Below are positions 8,995 through 17,460 of a stretch of DNA of 35,063 bases, piece after piece. This stretch comes from Nanobdellota archaeon. Its GTDB lineage: Archaea > Nanobdellota > Nanobdellia > Pacearchaeales > GW2011-AR1. The notes beneath the pieces are model-generated. The model saw only the letters and a program-made list of their open reading frames with translations, had not been told where the DNA came from and did not search any database. A program made the translations under genes and the position numbers. The stretch is from NCBI GenBank assembly GCA_030647965.1, contig JAUSIT010000011.1, positions 1 through 35,063 of the forward strand. Reading direction: 5' to 3'. How positions within the stretch are numbered: position 1 is the first letter of the stretch; every line of letters begins with the position of its first letter.

Positions 8995-9824
8995 TGTTGT
9001 AAAATATCTCCTTGTTCTGGATAATAACCCGGATAAAGTGCATAGCTTCTTATTGCAAATCTAAATTTAATTTTTGATTCTCTATCTTGGATAGTATAAA
9101 TTTTTGTTCCATCTTCCTGCATAATTGATGTAATTGAAAAATCATTATATAATAACATTAATGTATTCACATCAGAATCTCCATATACAGATTCAGATTG
9201 AACAATAGTATTTGCAATCATAAGCATATTATAAATTGGTGAATCAAATTTTGTTTCAAATTTTGTAAATTTTGAACTTCCATCTTTTGTCAAAACAACA
9301 GGAGCATTTAAATCAATCACAACTTGATTTAAATCTAAAGAAACTTTTAATTCTTTTGTTCCTTCATTTATTGTATATCCTTTTTGTCTTAATTCATTTA
9401 AAGAATTTTGATAGCAACTATTTATTTCATTAGTTATTCTTGCTTTAAGCTCTTCTTCAAAATGCTGTTTTAATAAAGGTTCTTGATTTACACAAGGAAC
9501 AAAATACTGATTTGTATAACATATATATGGAATTTTTTCATCATTTAATAAATAATAAAATTCAGGATTATTATATCCTGCTTGATTTCCTAAAATTGGA
9601 ATTTGTTTTTGAACAGCATTTTTCATGCATGTTTCTATTCCTAAACTTCCTGTTGTCGAAGGTATAGAAATATTTGGTTTTACAAGAAAAAAGTATGCAA
9701 GTATGGCACCAACAATTAAAATTGCAACAATTATAAATATAGTTACTTGTGCGTGCTTTGAGTTTAAATTAAAATTGATATTCATATTTGAAGTCAAGGC
9801 ACGAATTCCTCTTTTACTTCGCAT
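8991..9824 (-). CDS. prepilin-like secreted/membrane protein
   Basis: N-terminal NSKHAQVTIFIIVAILIVGAILAYFFLV; start may be the internal MNINFN. Confidence 0.6.
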   Translation of the reverse strand: MRSKRGIRALTSNMNINFNLNSKHAQVTIFIIVAILIVGAILAYFFLVKPNISIPSTTGSLGIETCMKNAVQKQIPILGNQAGYNNPEFYYLLNDEKIPYICYTNQYFVPCVNQEPLLKQHFEEELKARITNEINSCYQNSLNELRQKGYTINEGTKELKVSLDLNQVVIDLNAPVVLTKDGSSKFTKFETKFDSPIYNMLMIANTIVQSESVYGDSDVNTLMLLYNDFSITSIMQEDGTKIYTIQDRESKIKFRFAIRSYALYPGYYPEQGDILQQ

Positions 9825-9882
9825 ATTTTATTTAATAATTCAGTATTTATAAATTATACTTTAATATTATATATAATTAGAA

Positions 9883-10605
9883 TTAATCGTTCTCAACTCT
9901 TGGTGCAAGAACAAAACCCATTCCCATTTCATCACCTGCAAAATCTAATCTTAAAGGATAGTCGCTTGAAAAATTAATAGTAACTCTTTTTGCAATCTTG
10001 CTTGCTTTTATAAATTTCATTAAATATTCTAAAGAATATTTTGACCTTCCGATTCCATTAAATACTGCTTCATCTCCTGAAAATTCAGCTCTTGCAGAAT
10101 TCAAGCTTCCAGAGCCTTCAATAATAAAAAATTCTTTTCCAGAAATAAAAGTGCATGAATCTGCTACTGTTGCGCAATCTTCAATTGCCTGTGAAAAAAT
10201 AGTTGAATCCATTTCAACTTTGCATGCAAAATTTAAGTTTGGTTCATTTTTTTCTTCTGATTCAATTTCAATTAAAGACATATTAAAAATTCTTTTTACT
10301 TTGTCAAAAATACTTATTTTTAATTTATTATCTTCTTGTTCAAAAACAACACTTGCGCCAGATGAAGCTCTTTTCATTATCATTTTTAAATCAGAAAGAT
10401 TAACTCCCCAAACTTCATTTCCTGTTTGATATTGTGAAAAACTCTCTTTTGGAAGCTTGAATAATATCATTGCAACATTTGCAGGATCTACTGCAACAAT
10501 AGACATTCCATCTTCACCTAGTTTTATTCTTACTTCATTTACAATCTCTGAAATTATATTTATTGCATCAGATAAAATTTTAGGTTTGTCAATCTTTACT
10601 ATCAT
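9883..10605 (-). CDS. pcn: DNA polymerase sliding clamp (PCNA)
   Basis: MIVKIDKPKILSDAINIISEIVNEVRIKLGEDGMSIVAVDPANVAMILFKLP...LRLDFAG..MGMGFVLAPRVEND is archaeal PCNA. Track start at 10704 is too long; ATG at 10605 matches family start. Confidence 0.93.
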   Translation of the reverse strand: MIVKIDKPKILSDAINIISEIVNEVRIKLGEDGMSIVAVDPANVAMILFKLPKESFSQYQTGNEVWGVNLSDLKMIMKRASSGASVVFEQEDNKLKISIFDKVKRIFNMSLIEIESEEKNEPNLNFACKVEMDSTIFSQAIEDCATVADSCTFISGKEFFIIEGSGSLNSARAEFSGDEAVFNGIGRSKYSLEYLMKFIKASKIAKRVTINFSSDYPLRLDFAGDEMGMGFVLAPRVEND

Positions 10606-10689
10606 AGGTATAAATCCTCTTTTCAATATATAAACATTGTTGCATTTAACTACACTATAATTTATTAATTCAAAACTATTACTCAAAAT

Positions 10690-12165
10690 ATGAGGCAAGT
10701 GCAAGCAATATCAATATTTTATTATTCAAGAAAAGATGTGCAAGAAGCTATCTTTGAGTTCTGCAAAAATAGAGAAACAGTACCAAGATATGTAGAAAGT
10801 TTTGGAAAAAGGCCTGATTTGCTAGATTTTCCTTCAGATATACTAAACTCTGCAAAAAATGGAGCAACTTCTTTTCATTGTTCAGAAGAATTATGGGAAG
10901 ACCCTTTGAAAATTTCAAAAGAAATGAACCAAAGCGAATTAAATAACTTAAAAATTGGCTGGGATTTTTTAATAGATATTGATTCAAAATATCTAGATTA
11001 CAGCAAAATTGCAGCAGATTTAATAATAAAAGCACTAAAATATCACGGGGTAAACAGCGTCGGTGTGAAATTTAGTGGCTCAAAAGGCTTTCATCTAATT
11101 GTTCCATGGAAAGCATTTCCAAAAGAAATTAATGAAGAAAAGACAAAAAACAAATTTCCAGAATGGCCAAGATTAATTGCCGGTTATTTGCAGGAAATAA
11201 TTCATGATGATTTAATAAAACAAATTTTACAATCTGCAAATGTAAAAGAGCTTGAAAATTCAGGAAAAGAATTTTTAGAAGCAATTTGTGTTAAATGCGA
11301 CTCCAATGCAATAACTCAAATGATTTCAAAATATAAGTGCAAAAATTGCAAAGCAGAAATTCAAAGCATGAAATCTGTTAAAAAAACACTAAGATGCCCT
11401 GGTTGCAATGGAGATATGGAAAAAACAGGTGAAGAAAAACTTTTTGTTTGCAATACTTGCCAGACAAATTCTTTAAAATTTCCAGAACAATTTATTGAAA
11501 GGCAGACTGCCAAAGAATTAATTGACTCAGTAGATATTGTTTTAGTTGCTCCAAGACATTTGTTTAGAGTGCCTTATTCTTTGCATGAAAAAACAGCTCT
11601 TGCTTCAATTGTAATTGAAAAAGAAGAAATAAAGAATTTTCAGCCACAAATGGCAGACCCTTTAAAATTAAAAATAAAAAACTTTATTCCTAATTCAGAA
11701 GAAGGAGAAGCAAGAGAGTTATTAATACAAGCAATAGATTGGGCAAAAAGAAAAAATAAAATAGAGAAAAAATTTACAGGAAATTCAATTGATATTAAAA
11801 ATCTGACTTTTGATGAATCTATGTTTCCAGATTGTATTAAAAAAATTTTAGCAGGAATAAAGCAAGATGGAAGGAAAAGAGCATTATTTATCTTACTTTC
11901 ATTTTTTTCAAGTTTAAATTTTCCTCAGGAATATATTGAAGAAAAACTTGAAGAGTGGAACAAAAAAAATTACAAGAAATTAGAAGAAGGATACATAAGA
12001 AGCCAGATTTCATGGTTTTCCAAAAATAAAATAATGCCTCCAAATTGCGATAAGTCTTATTACAAAGAATTAGGAATTCAGTGCTCATGCCAAAATGTAA
12101 AAAATCCAATAAATTATACAATAAAAAAAGCAATGAGCAAAAAAGGAAATTTCAAAAATGCTTGA
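10690..12165 (+). CDS. priS: DNA primase: PriS catalytic domain with zinc-ribbon insertion and C-terminal PriL-like domain (fusion)
   Basis: PriS motifs DFLIDIDSK, GVKFSGSKGFHLIVPW, HLFRVPYSLHEKTALAS; CVKC/CKNC/CPGC/CNTC knuckles; C-terminal FPDCIKKIL...PPNCD...GIQCSC like PriL C-terminal domain. Confidence 0.85.
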   Translation: MRQVQAISIFYYSRKDVQEAIFEFCKNRETVPRYVESFGKRPDLLDFPSDILNSAKNGATSFHCSEELWEDPLKISKEMNQSELNNLKIGWDFLIDIDSKYLDYSKIAADLIIKALKYHGVNSVGVKFSGSKGFHLIVPWKAFPKEINEEKTKNKFPEWPRLIAGYLQEIIHDDLIKQILQSANVKELENSGKEFLEAICVKCDSNAITQMISKYKCKNCKAEIQSMKSVKKTLRCPGCNGDMEKTGEEKLFVCNTCQTNSLKFPEQFIERQTAKELIDSVDIVLVAPRHLFRVPYSLHEKTALASIVIEKEEIKNFQPQMADPLKLKIKNFIPNSEEGEARELLIQAIDWAKRKNKIEKKFTGNSIDIKNLTFDESMFPDCIKKILAGIKQDGRKRALFILLSFFSSLNFPQEYIEEKLEEWNKKNYKKLEEGYIRSQISWFSKNKIMPPNCDKSYYKELGIQCSCQNVKNPINYTIKKAMSKKGNFKNA

Positions 12166-12175
12166 AATTTCCTTT
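12142..12175 (+). terminator. perfect 14-bp hairpin overlapping the primase stop codon
   Basis: AAAGGAAATTTCAA-aaatgc-TTGAAATTTCCTTT; stop TGA at 12163-12165 lies inside the 3' arm. Confidence 0.5.
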
Positions 12176-12190
12176 GTCCTTCGGGGTTGT

Positions 12191-12214
12191 AAAAAGTTTT
12201 GCTCTTATTAAAGC
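12191..12214. repeat. half copy of the dispersed AAAAAGTTTTGCTCTT element
   Basis: AAAAAGTTTTGCTCTTATTAAAGC matches the left arm of the copies near 15.5, 23.3 and 26.1 kb. Confidence 0.6.
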
Positions 12215-12495
12215 TTCAAATTTATCCGCTTATCATTTTCGCGAATTTCTTGATAAACTTGGTTTATCTCCTCATACATTGCTTTTCTTTCTGGGCTAAT
12301 TCTTCCGTTCATCGCAGCAAGAGCCCCACCATTTCCAACTGGCTGATACCGGGAAAAAGCTATTGTTCTTGCAATGTCTTTCCTTGCATAATCTTCTCTA
12401 GTGATATCTGCTGTAGTTATGACACCTAGCGATATAATTCCTGCAATGATAGGCAAATAAAGGAAGGCTATTTCATCCATCAATTTTCTTTCCAT
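12208..12495 (-). CDS. small membrane protein, unknown
   Basis: 95 aa with one hydrophobic helix (AFLYLPIIAGIISLGVITTADI). Confidence 0.45.
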   Translation of the reverse strand: MERKLMDEIAFLYLPIIAGIISLGVITTADITREDYARKDIARTIAFSRYQPVGNGGALAAMNGRISPERKAMYEEINQVYQEIRENDKRINLKL

Positions 12496-12555
12496 TTTGT
12501 TTTGTCTCCATAAATTTAGTTAATCTCTTTAAAGAAAAAGGGGTTATATCTATTT

Positions 12556-12584
12556 GGTTCAATTATTATTAAACCAAAAGGTTT
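12556..12584 (+). promoter_or_regulatory. operator-like inverted repeats overlapping the promoter of the 12612 regulator
   Basis: GGTTcAATtattATTaAACCaaaaGGTTT directly upstream of TTTAAATATAAAATA, about 25-30 nt before ATG 12612. Confidence 0.4.
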
Positions 12585-12611
12585 AAATATAAAATAATAC
12601 TTTATAGTTTA

Positions 12612-13469
12612 ATGGTATTAAAAATAATGCTCCCATTTGGAACAAAAGAGAATGTTAAAGATATAGTTTTTACTATCCTGACTAAAGAATACCCTTTAAG
12701 AATAATTGATTTAATGAATTTTATCAGGAAAAGATATGGCAAATCTGTGACATTCCAAGCAGTAAGAAAAGCAGTATTGCAACTTAAAGAAGAAAATGTT
12801 TTAATCCAGAAAGATAATAAATTTTCTATTAATAAAGAGTGGGTTCTTGAAAGCAAGAAATTATTGGATAATCTTTACGGAGATTTAATAAAAGAAAAAG
12901 CTATTTCAAAGAGTATTGATTCTATAAAAGGGGACATTTCTGTTTTCACTTTTGAATCTTTAAATGATATGATGAAGTTCTGGCAGGAAATTATTGATAA
13001 ATGGTTTGATAATCTTGAAAAAGGAAGTTATAATGTTAATGTTTATCAGGCCGCACATGTTTGGGAGGGCTTGCTTCATTTAGAAAGAGAAAAAGAATTA
13101 ATGAGTCAGTTAAAGAAAAAAAGAATTAAATCATTTATTGTAAGTACTGGTAAAACAATACTTGACAAAAATATCAAAAAGTTTTATGAAAGCATAGGAG
13201 TAAAATTTTATATCTCTCCTTCAAGTTCATCCTTTGATAGAAGTTATTATATTGGAACATATGGAGAAATGATAATCCAGACACAATATCCCATTAAATT
13301 GGTGAAAGCATTAGACTCTTTTTTTAAGAAGAACAAAACTATAAAGACATTGGATTTAGGAGAACTTTCAAACATAGTAAATATGAAATTAGAAATAAAA
13401 TTAACACTCATTAAAAATCTGGCAATGGCAAAACAAATTAACAAATCAATTCTATCACAGACTGAATAA
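12612..13469 (+). CDS. TrmB/ArsR-like transcriptional regulator (N-terminal wHTH, C-terminal sensor domain)
   Basis: N-terminal wHTH (YPLRIIDLMNFIRKRYGKSVTFQAVRKAVLQLKEENVLIQKDNKFSINKEW) and an alpha/beta C-terminal domain. Confidence 0.6.
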   Translation: MVLKIMLPFGTKENVKDIVFTILTKEYPLRIIDLMNFIRKRYGKSVTFQAVRKAVLQLKEENVLIQKDNKFSINKEWVLESKKLLDNLYGDLIKEKAISKSIDSIKGDISVFTFESLNDMMKFWQEIIDKWFDNLEKGSYNVNVYQAAHVWEGLLHLEREKELMSQLKKKRIKSFIVSTGKTILDKNIKKFYESIGVKFYISPSSSSFDRSYYIGTYGEMIIQTQYPIKLVKALDSFFKKNKTIKTLDLGELSNIVNMKLEIKLTLIKNLAMAKQINKSILSQTE

Positions 13470-13585
13470 ACTGTCTGTTTAATATTTCATCAAAGTTGCA
13501 AATTATTGCAGGGCAATTCAGTTTCAAAACCTAAATAATCAAAAATTATAGAAACCTTAATAAATCCCATTAACAATAAATACAT

Positions 13586-15382
13586 ATGAGAAAAAAAGTA
13601 GGTGAATTAATTCTGATATTTGCTTTAATTTTATTTTCATTTTCATTTGTAATCGCAGCAGATAGTTCTTCAAATCAAAATAAAACTAATAAAGCATATT
13701 CTTGTTTAGAATCTAAAGTAATTGGAAAGTGTTCTTCTTTGTCAATTCCTGAAATTGCTTTTACTATTTTAGCTTCTCCTGCAAAAAATGTTAGTGATGA
13801 ATGCAAAAAAGCATTAATTGATAAAAAAGCAACTGAAAATTGCTGGCCAAAAGGAAATTGTAATGTTAAAGAAACAGCATTGGCAATTCTTGCATTAAAT
13901 AGTTTAGGGGCAGATACAAAAGATGCTGAAAAATGGCTTTTATCTAAAAATAAAACCGCAACAGATTTAATTTGGTATTTACAGCAAGATTCAAATGAAG
14001 CAGCTTCTTGCACAGTTTCTTATAATTCCAACAGCTATCAAATAAATATTGCAAGCAATAAAAAAATTTCTGGTTCTGCAGGAGATTGTTTAACTACTGC
14101 TCAATCTGGTTTTTGGCTTCAGGTTGCTCCAAATTGTTATGATCAAGAATTTTCTGTTTCATGCGATAAAAAATTTATTTCAACATTATTATATAAACAA
14201 CAAAACTCAAATACCTTGCATGTTTTAGAAGGCACTAAATCTGCAGAAGATTTTGGAACAATTAATTTGAAAATAAATGCAAAATGTTTAAGTGCTTCTT
14301 CTGAATGCAATTTTGAAGAAAATGTCTGGGCCTCTCTTGCTTTGCAAAAAACTAATCATAATATTGATGAATTTACCCCTTACTTAGTTGCATCAGCAGA
14401 TTCTAATCAGAGATTTTTGCCAAATGCTTTTATTTATATGCTGACTAATGAAAATAGCTATGCAGAAGATTTAATAAAAGAACAGCAAGTTGGAAATTAC
14501 TGGCAGGCAGAATCATCAGCATATAATAAATATTATGATAGTGCTTTGGCATTAATTGCATTAAAACAATCTTCATCAGATAAAATAACCAAAGCAAGAA
14601 GCTGGGCTTTATTTATACAAAATACAAATGGGTGCTGGCAAGATTCAATAAGGGACACAGCAATTATGTTATGGGCGTTAGGGGGAAGAACATCAACATT
14701 TGATCCAAGTACTGGAACAACAACATGTAGTGAAGGAAATTTCTTTTGTGTTCCAACTGCAGATTGTTCAGCAGAAGAAACTCTTTCAAATTATTTTTGT
14801 TCTGGATTAAGCACAGTATGCTGTAAAACAGAAAAGTTACAAACTTGTTCTGCATTAAGTGGAATAAAATGCGGTACAGGAAAAGTTTGCCAAGGACTTA
14901 CAAAAAAAGCTTTAGATGTTGATTCTTGCTGTTTAGGAGATTGCGGAGAGCCTGCAACAGAATGTGAAGCAAATGGAAATATTTGCAGAACATCTTGCTC
15001 TGTAAATCAGCAAAAAACAACAGACGCATGCACAGGAACTCAAGTTTGTTGCAAAGCAATAGAAGCTCCAACACCAACTAAAACCTGGATTTATATTTTA
15101 ATTGCAGGAATAATTATTGTTGCAGGAATTATAATATTTTTATTAAGAGACAAGATAAAATTAGCATTATTTAAATCAAAATCAAAATTTAAAGAAGAAG
15201 GCAAGGGCAAATCATCCCCCTCATCTTCACCTCCAGGATTTCCTCCAAGACCAGGATTCCCCCCAATAAGAAGACCAATGCCTCCAATGCAAATGAGACG
15301 ACCTATTGCAAGACCTGCTCCAGCAAGAAAAGATGTAAGGATGGATGATACTTTTAAGAAATTACGAGAGATGACTAGATAG
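13586..15382 (+). CDS. secreted toroid-like repeat protein with three Cys-rich modules, C-terminal TM and proline-rich cytoplasmic tail
   Basis: Signal peptide; repeats such as TALAILALNSLGADTKDAEKWLLSK and SALALIALKQSSSDKITKARSWALFIQNTNGCWQDSIRDTAIMLWAL (prenyltransferase/alpha-macroglobulin-type alpha toroid); TM TWIYILIAGIIIVAGIIIFLL; PPGFPPRPGFPPIRRPMPP tail. Confidence 0.65.
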   Translation: MRKKVGELILIFALILFSFSFVIAADSSSNQNKTNKAYSCLESKVIGKCSSLSIPEIAFTILASPAKNVSDECKKALIDKKATENCWPKGNCNVKETALAILALNSLGADTKDAEKWLLSKNKTATDLIWYLQQDSNEAASCTVSYNSNSYQINIASNKKISGSAGDCLTTAQSGFWLQVAPNCYDQEFSVSCDKKFISTLLYKQQNSNTLHVLEGTKSAEDFGTINLKINAKCLSASSECNFEENVWASLALQKTNHNIDEFTPYLVASADSNQRFLPNAFIYMLTNENSYAEDLIKEQQVGNYWQAESSAYNKYYDSALALIALKQSSSDKITKARSWALFIQNTNGCWQDSIRDTAIMLWALGGRTSTFDPSTGTTTCSEGNFFCVPTADCSAEETLSNYFCSGLSTVCCKTEKLQTCSALSGIKCGTGKVCQGLTKKALDVDSCCLGDCGEPATECEANGNICRTSCSVNQQKTTDACTGTQVCCKAIEAPTPTKTWIYILIAGIIIVAGIIIFLLRDKIKLALFKSKSKFKEEGKGKSSPSSSPPGFPPRPGFPPIRRPMPPMQMRRPIARPAPARKDVRMDDTFKKLREMTR

Positions 15383-15399
15383 TTAATACACGTAAAAAT

Positions 15400-15419
15400 C
15401 TACAACATTTATGTTGTAG
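15400..15419 (+). terminator. perfect 9-bp hairpin downstream of 15382
   Basis: CTACAACAT-TT-ATGTTGTAG. Confidence 0.4.
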
Positions 15420-15451
15420 TAATTATTTGTTTAGGTAGATTTTTCCGGTTC

Positions 15452-15565
15452 TCACAAAACCACGAACAAAAAAACTTTTGCTCTTATCTTTTGCGTTCCA
15501 ATTATAAGAACAAAACTTTTTCCCCCACTTTTAAGTGGGGGTAAAAACCCATCAGGGTTTTGTGA
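15452..15565. repeat. dispersed structured element, copy with outer stem, core hairpin and TTTTAA-loop hairpin
   Basis: TCACAAAACC(15452-15461)/GGTTTTGTGA(15556-15565); core CTTTTGCTCTTAT...ATAAGAACAAAACTTTTT; CCCCCAC-TTTTAA-GTGGGGG (15522-15541). Confidence 0.7.
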
Positions 15566-15622
15566 TTTCTAAAAAACTAAAGAGATATTATTCACTGCAA
15601 AATAAATTGATGAAGATTACTT

Positions 15623-15714
15623 TTAGTTAATAAATAATTTGAGCCGATAGGCGATTTCGTATAGGAACGAAGTGCAATATATTGCAAGGCAATCCGATAA
15701 ACTTTATTAACTAA
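15623..15714. other. 92-nt multi-hairpin element bounded by a 12-bp perfect inverted repeat
   Basis: TTAGTTAATAAA (15623-15634) / TTTATTAACTAA (15703-15714), enclosing TTCGT-ataggA-ACGAA-like hairpin and GCAATATATTGC palindrome. Confidence 0.5.
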
Positions 15715-15731
15715 TATTTCTTTTAGTAGAT

Positions 15732-16139
15732 ATGAATAAAAATAAATTATTTTCAATTTTAATTTTCATAGAATCTTTTTTTATATTCTTTTTAATAGGA
15801 CTTTTTTTACTTGAATCTTCTTTCAAGATTCTTTTATATCCTATGGATTTAACAGCTAACCATATTCTTTTTAATGAAATTTTTCTTTGGCTAATTTCTC
15901 TTATTGTTTTTAGTTCTTCTATTTTTGGATTTTATGCAGGGAGTAAATTATGGAAGGGGAAAGAAAAATCCAATAAATTAACAATAATATTTTTATTAAT
16001 AATTGGGTTTGGATTTTTAACTATTTCGTTTTTAATGAATCCTGGTTTTGATTTTATCAAACAGGTTAAGTTTATTGCAGTTTTTATGATTATATTAAAT
16101 GCTATTCTAGCAATATATCTTTTCAAAACTAATCAATAA
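15732..16139 (+). CDS. four-TM membrane protein, unknown
   Basis: 135 aa with four hydrophobic segments and a charged loop GSKLWKGKEKSNK. Confidence 0.55.
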   Translation: MNKNKLFSILIFIESFFIFFLIGLFLLESSFKILLYPMDLTANHILFNEIFLWLISLIVFSSSIFGFYAGSKLWKGKEKSNKLTIIFLLIIGFGFLTISFLMNPGFDFIKQVKFIAVFMIILNAILAIYLFKTNQ

Positions 16140-16169
16140 CTTTTTATATCTTAAACAATTTAAAAACAT

Positions 16170-17222
16170 ATGAAAAAAGAGTTAGCATTTATTTGTATAT
16201 TTCTCTTTAGTATTTTCTTTCTAAGCTTTGCATCTGCAATTCCTTCAATTTCCCTGAATAAAGATAGCTATCAGCCAGGCGAAACAATCCTTGGCGAAAT
16301 CTTGGCAGTGGGAAACATAGAAAAAACAATTTCTTTGAATGATATTCAATTTTTAGATTACAGGGACAAACAAGTATTTTTTGATTATGATCTTGTTTTT
16401 TACAATGACAAATATATTTTTTATGCCTATGCTACAAAAGAAGGTAATTTTACAATAAAAATTAATAATATTTTATACAATGACGGCACACTAAAATCAA
16501 TAAATCTTGAAAAAAAATTTGAAGTAAAAATTACAAATAATTCTGAAATTTTATCAATAGAACCTGGTTTTGTTTTTACTTCAAATAAAGAAACAACATT
16601 AACCCTATCAAACAAAGGAAGTTCTAATCTCAATATTTCTTATTCTTATTTAGCTTCAAAATCTTCAAATACTATTTTTTTAATCCCAGGAGATTCAAAA
16701 AAAATCTCAATAAATCCTATTGCTGAACTTTCATATGAAACACTTTCTTTTTCAAAAGAAAATTTTAGTATTCCAGTAATCTATGTTCCTTTAGATTTAA
16801 TCAATTTAACATTAGAAAATTCATCAGAGATTATTAATGGTTCATCCAATAGTTCTGTTAATCAGACAAAAGTTTATGTTTATCCTAAAAATGGAACAAA
16901 TGAATCAATAGAAATCACAAAAACTCCATGTTCTGAACTAAATGGAAAAATTTGCTCTTCAAATGAAAAGTGTAACGGAGAATTACCATTTACTTCTGAC
17001 GGTTATTGTTGTTTAGGAACATGTGACTTAATTATCATTGAAGAAACCAGCACAACTTCAAAAGTTATCTGGGGAATTTTAATTTTAGTATTTCTTGGTG
17101 TTGCTGGATTTTTTATTTATAAAAAAGTTAAAAAAACAAAGCCTGCAAATCCTGAAGAAGTAATAGATAAAAAATCAAAAGCATATGAAAAAAGAATTTC
17201 TGGTGGGCTGACTAAGAACTAA
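16170..17222 (+). CDS. secreted single-pass membrane protein with Cys-rich juxtamembrane module
   Basis: Signal peptide ELAFICIFLFSIFFLSFASA, beta-rich ectodomain with many N-x-S/T sites, CSELNGKICSSNEKCNGELPFTSDGYCCLGTC, TM VIWGILILVFLGVAGFFIY. Confidence 0.65.
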   Translation: MKKELAFICIFLFSIFFLSFASAIPSISLNKDSYQPGETILGEILAVGNIEKTISLNDIQFLDYRDKQVFFDYDLVFYNDKYIFYAYATKEGNFTIKINNILYNDGTLKSINLEKKFEVKITNNSEILSIEPGFVFTSNKETTLTLSNKGSSNLNISYSYLASKSSNTIFLIPGDSKKISINPIAELSYETLSFSKENFSIPVIYVPLDLINLTLENSSEIINGSSNSSVNQTKVYVYPKNGTNESIEITKTPCSELNGKICSSNEKCNGELPFTSDGYCCLGTCDLIIIEETSTTSKVIWGILILVFLGVAGFFIYKKVKKTKPANPEEVIDKKSKAYEKRISGGLTKN

Positions 17223-17231
17223 ATAGAAAAT

Positions 17232-17272
17232 ATAGCACTTCGTTAAAATACTAAGTCGCTTAGCAGCTCCTA
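17232..17272 (+). repeat. 41-bp perfect inverted repeat, left copy
   Basis: ATAGCACTTCGTTAAAATACTAAGTCGCTTAGCAGCTCCTA; exact reverse complement at 18799-18839. Confidence 0.9.
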
Positions 17273-17350
17273 TTTATTAATTATAAAGAATTTCATTAGC
17301 TTTTTTAGTGTAGTTAAGTTGAACAAGATATTTTACTCTACCTCTAATCT

Positions 17351-17455
17351 AACAAAAAATTTCACTCTTACAATATATAACCTAAAGATACAAGAGTAAA
17401 ATTTTTTCCTGCACTTACAGCATTAACTAATAGTAAATCTCCGCTAGATGATTCC
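17351..17455. repeat. degenerate copy of the dispersed hairpin element
   Basis: AAAAAATTTCACTCTTACAATATATAACC...AAGAGTAAAATTTTTTCC...TTAACTAATAGTAAATCTCCGCTAG aligns along its length with the reverse complement of the 26.1 kb copy. Boundaries approximate. Confidence 0.6.
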
Positions 17456-17460
17456 ATAAA

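Noticed and set aside
9998-10429. 143-aa plus-strand ORF antisense to PCNA
   Set aside because: Overlaps the conserved pcn coding region entirely; composition is that of a reverse-complement artefact.
12081-12429. ORFs 12081-12299 and 12199-12429 (+)
   Set aside because: Cross the primase terminator hairpin and antisense to the 12208-12495 gene; no family features.
15623-15714. tRNA gene
   Set aside because: No acceptor/T-loop consensus (GTTCRANNC) or 3' acceptor pattern; no tRNA or rRNA was recognised anywhere in the window.
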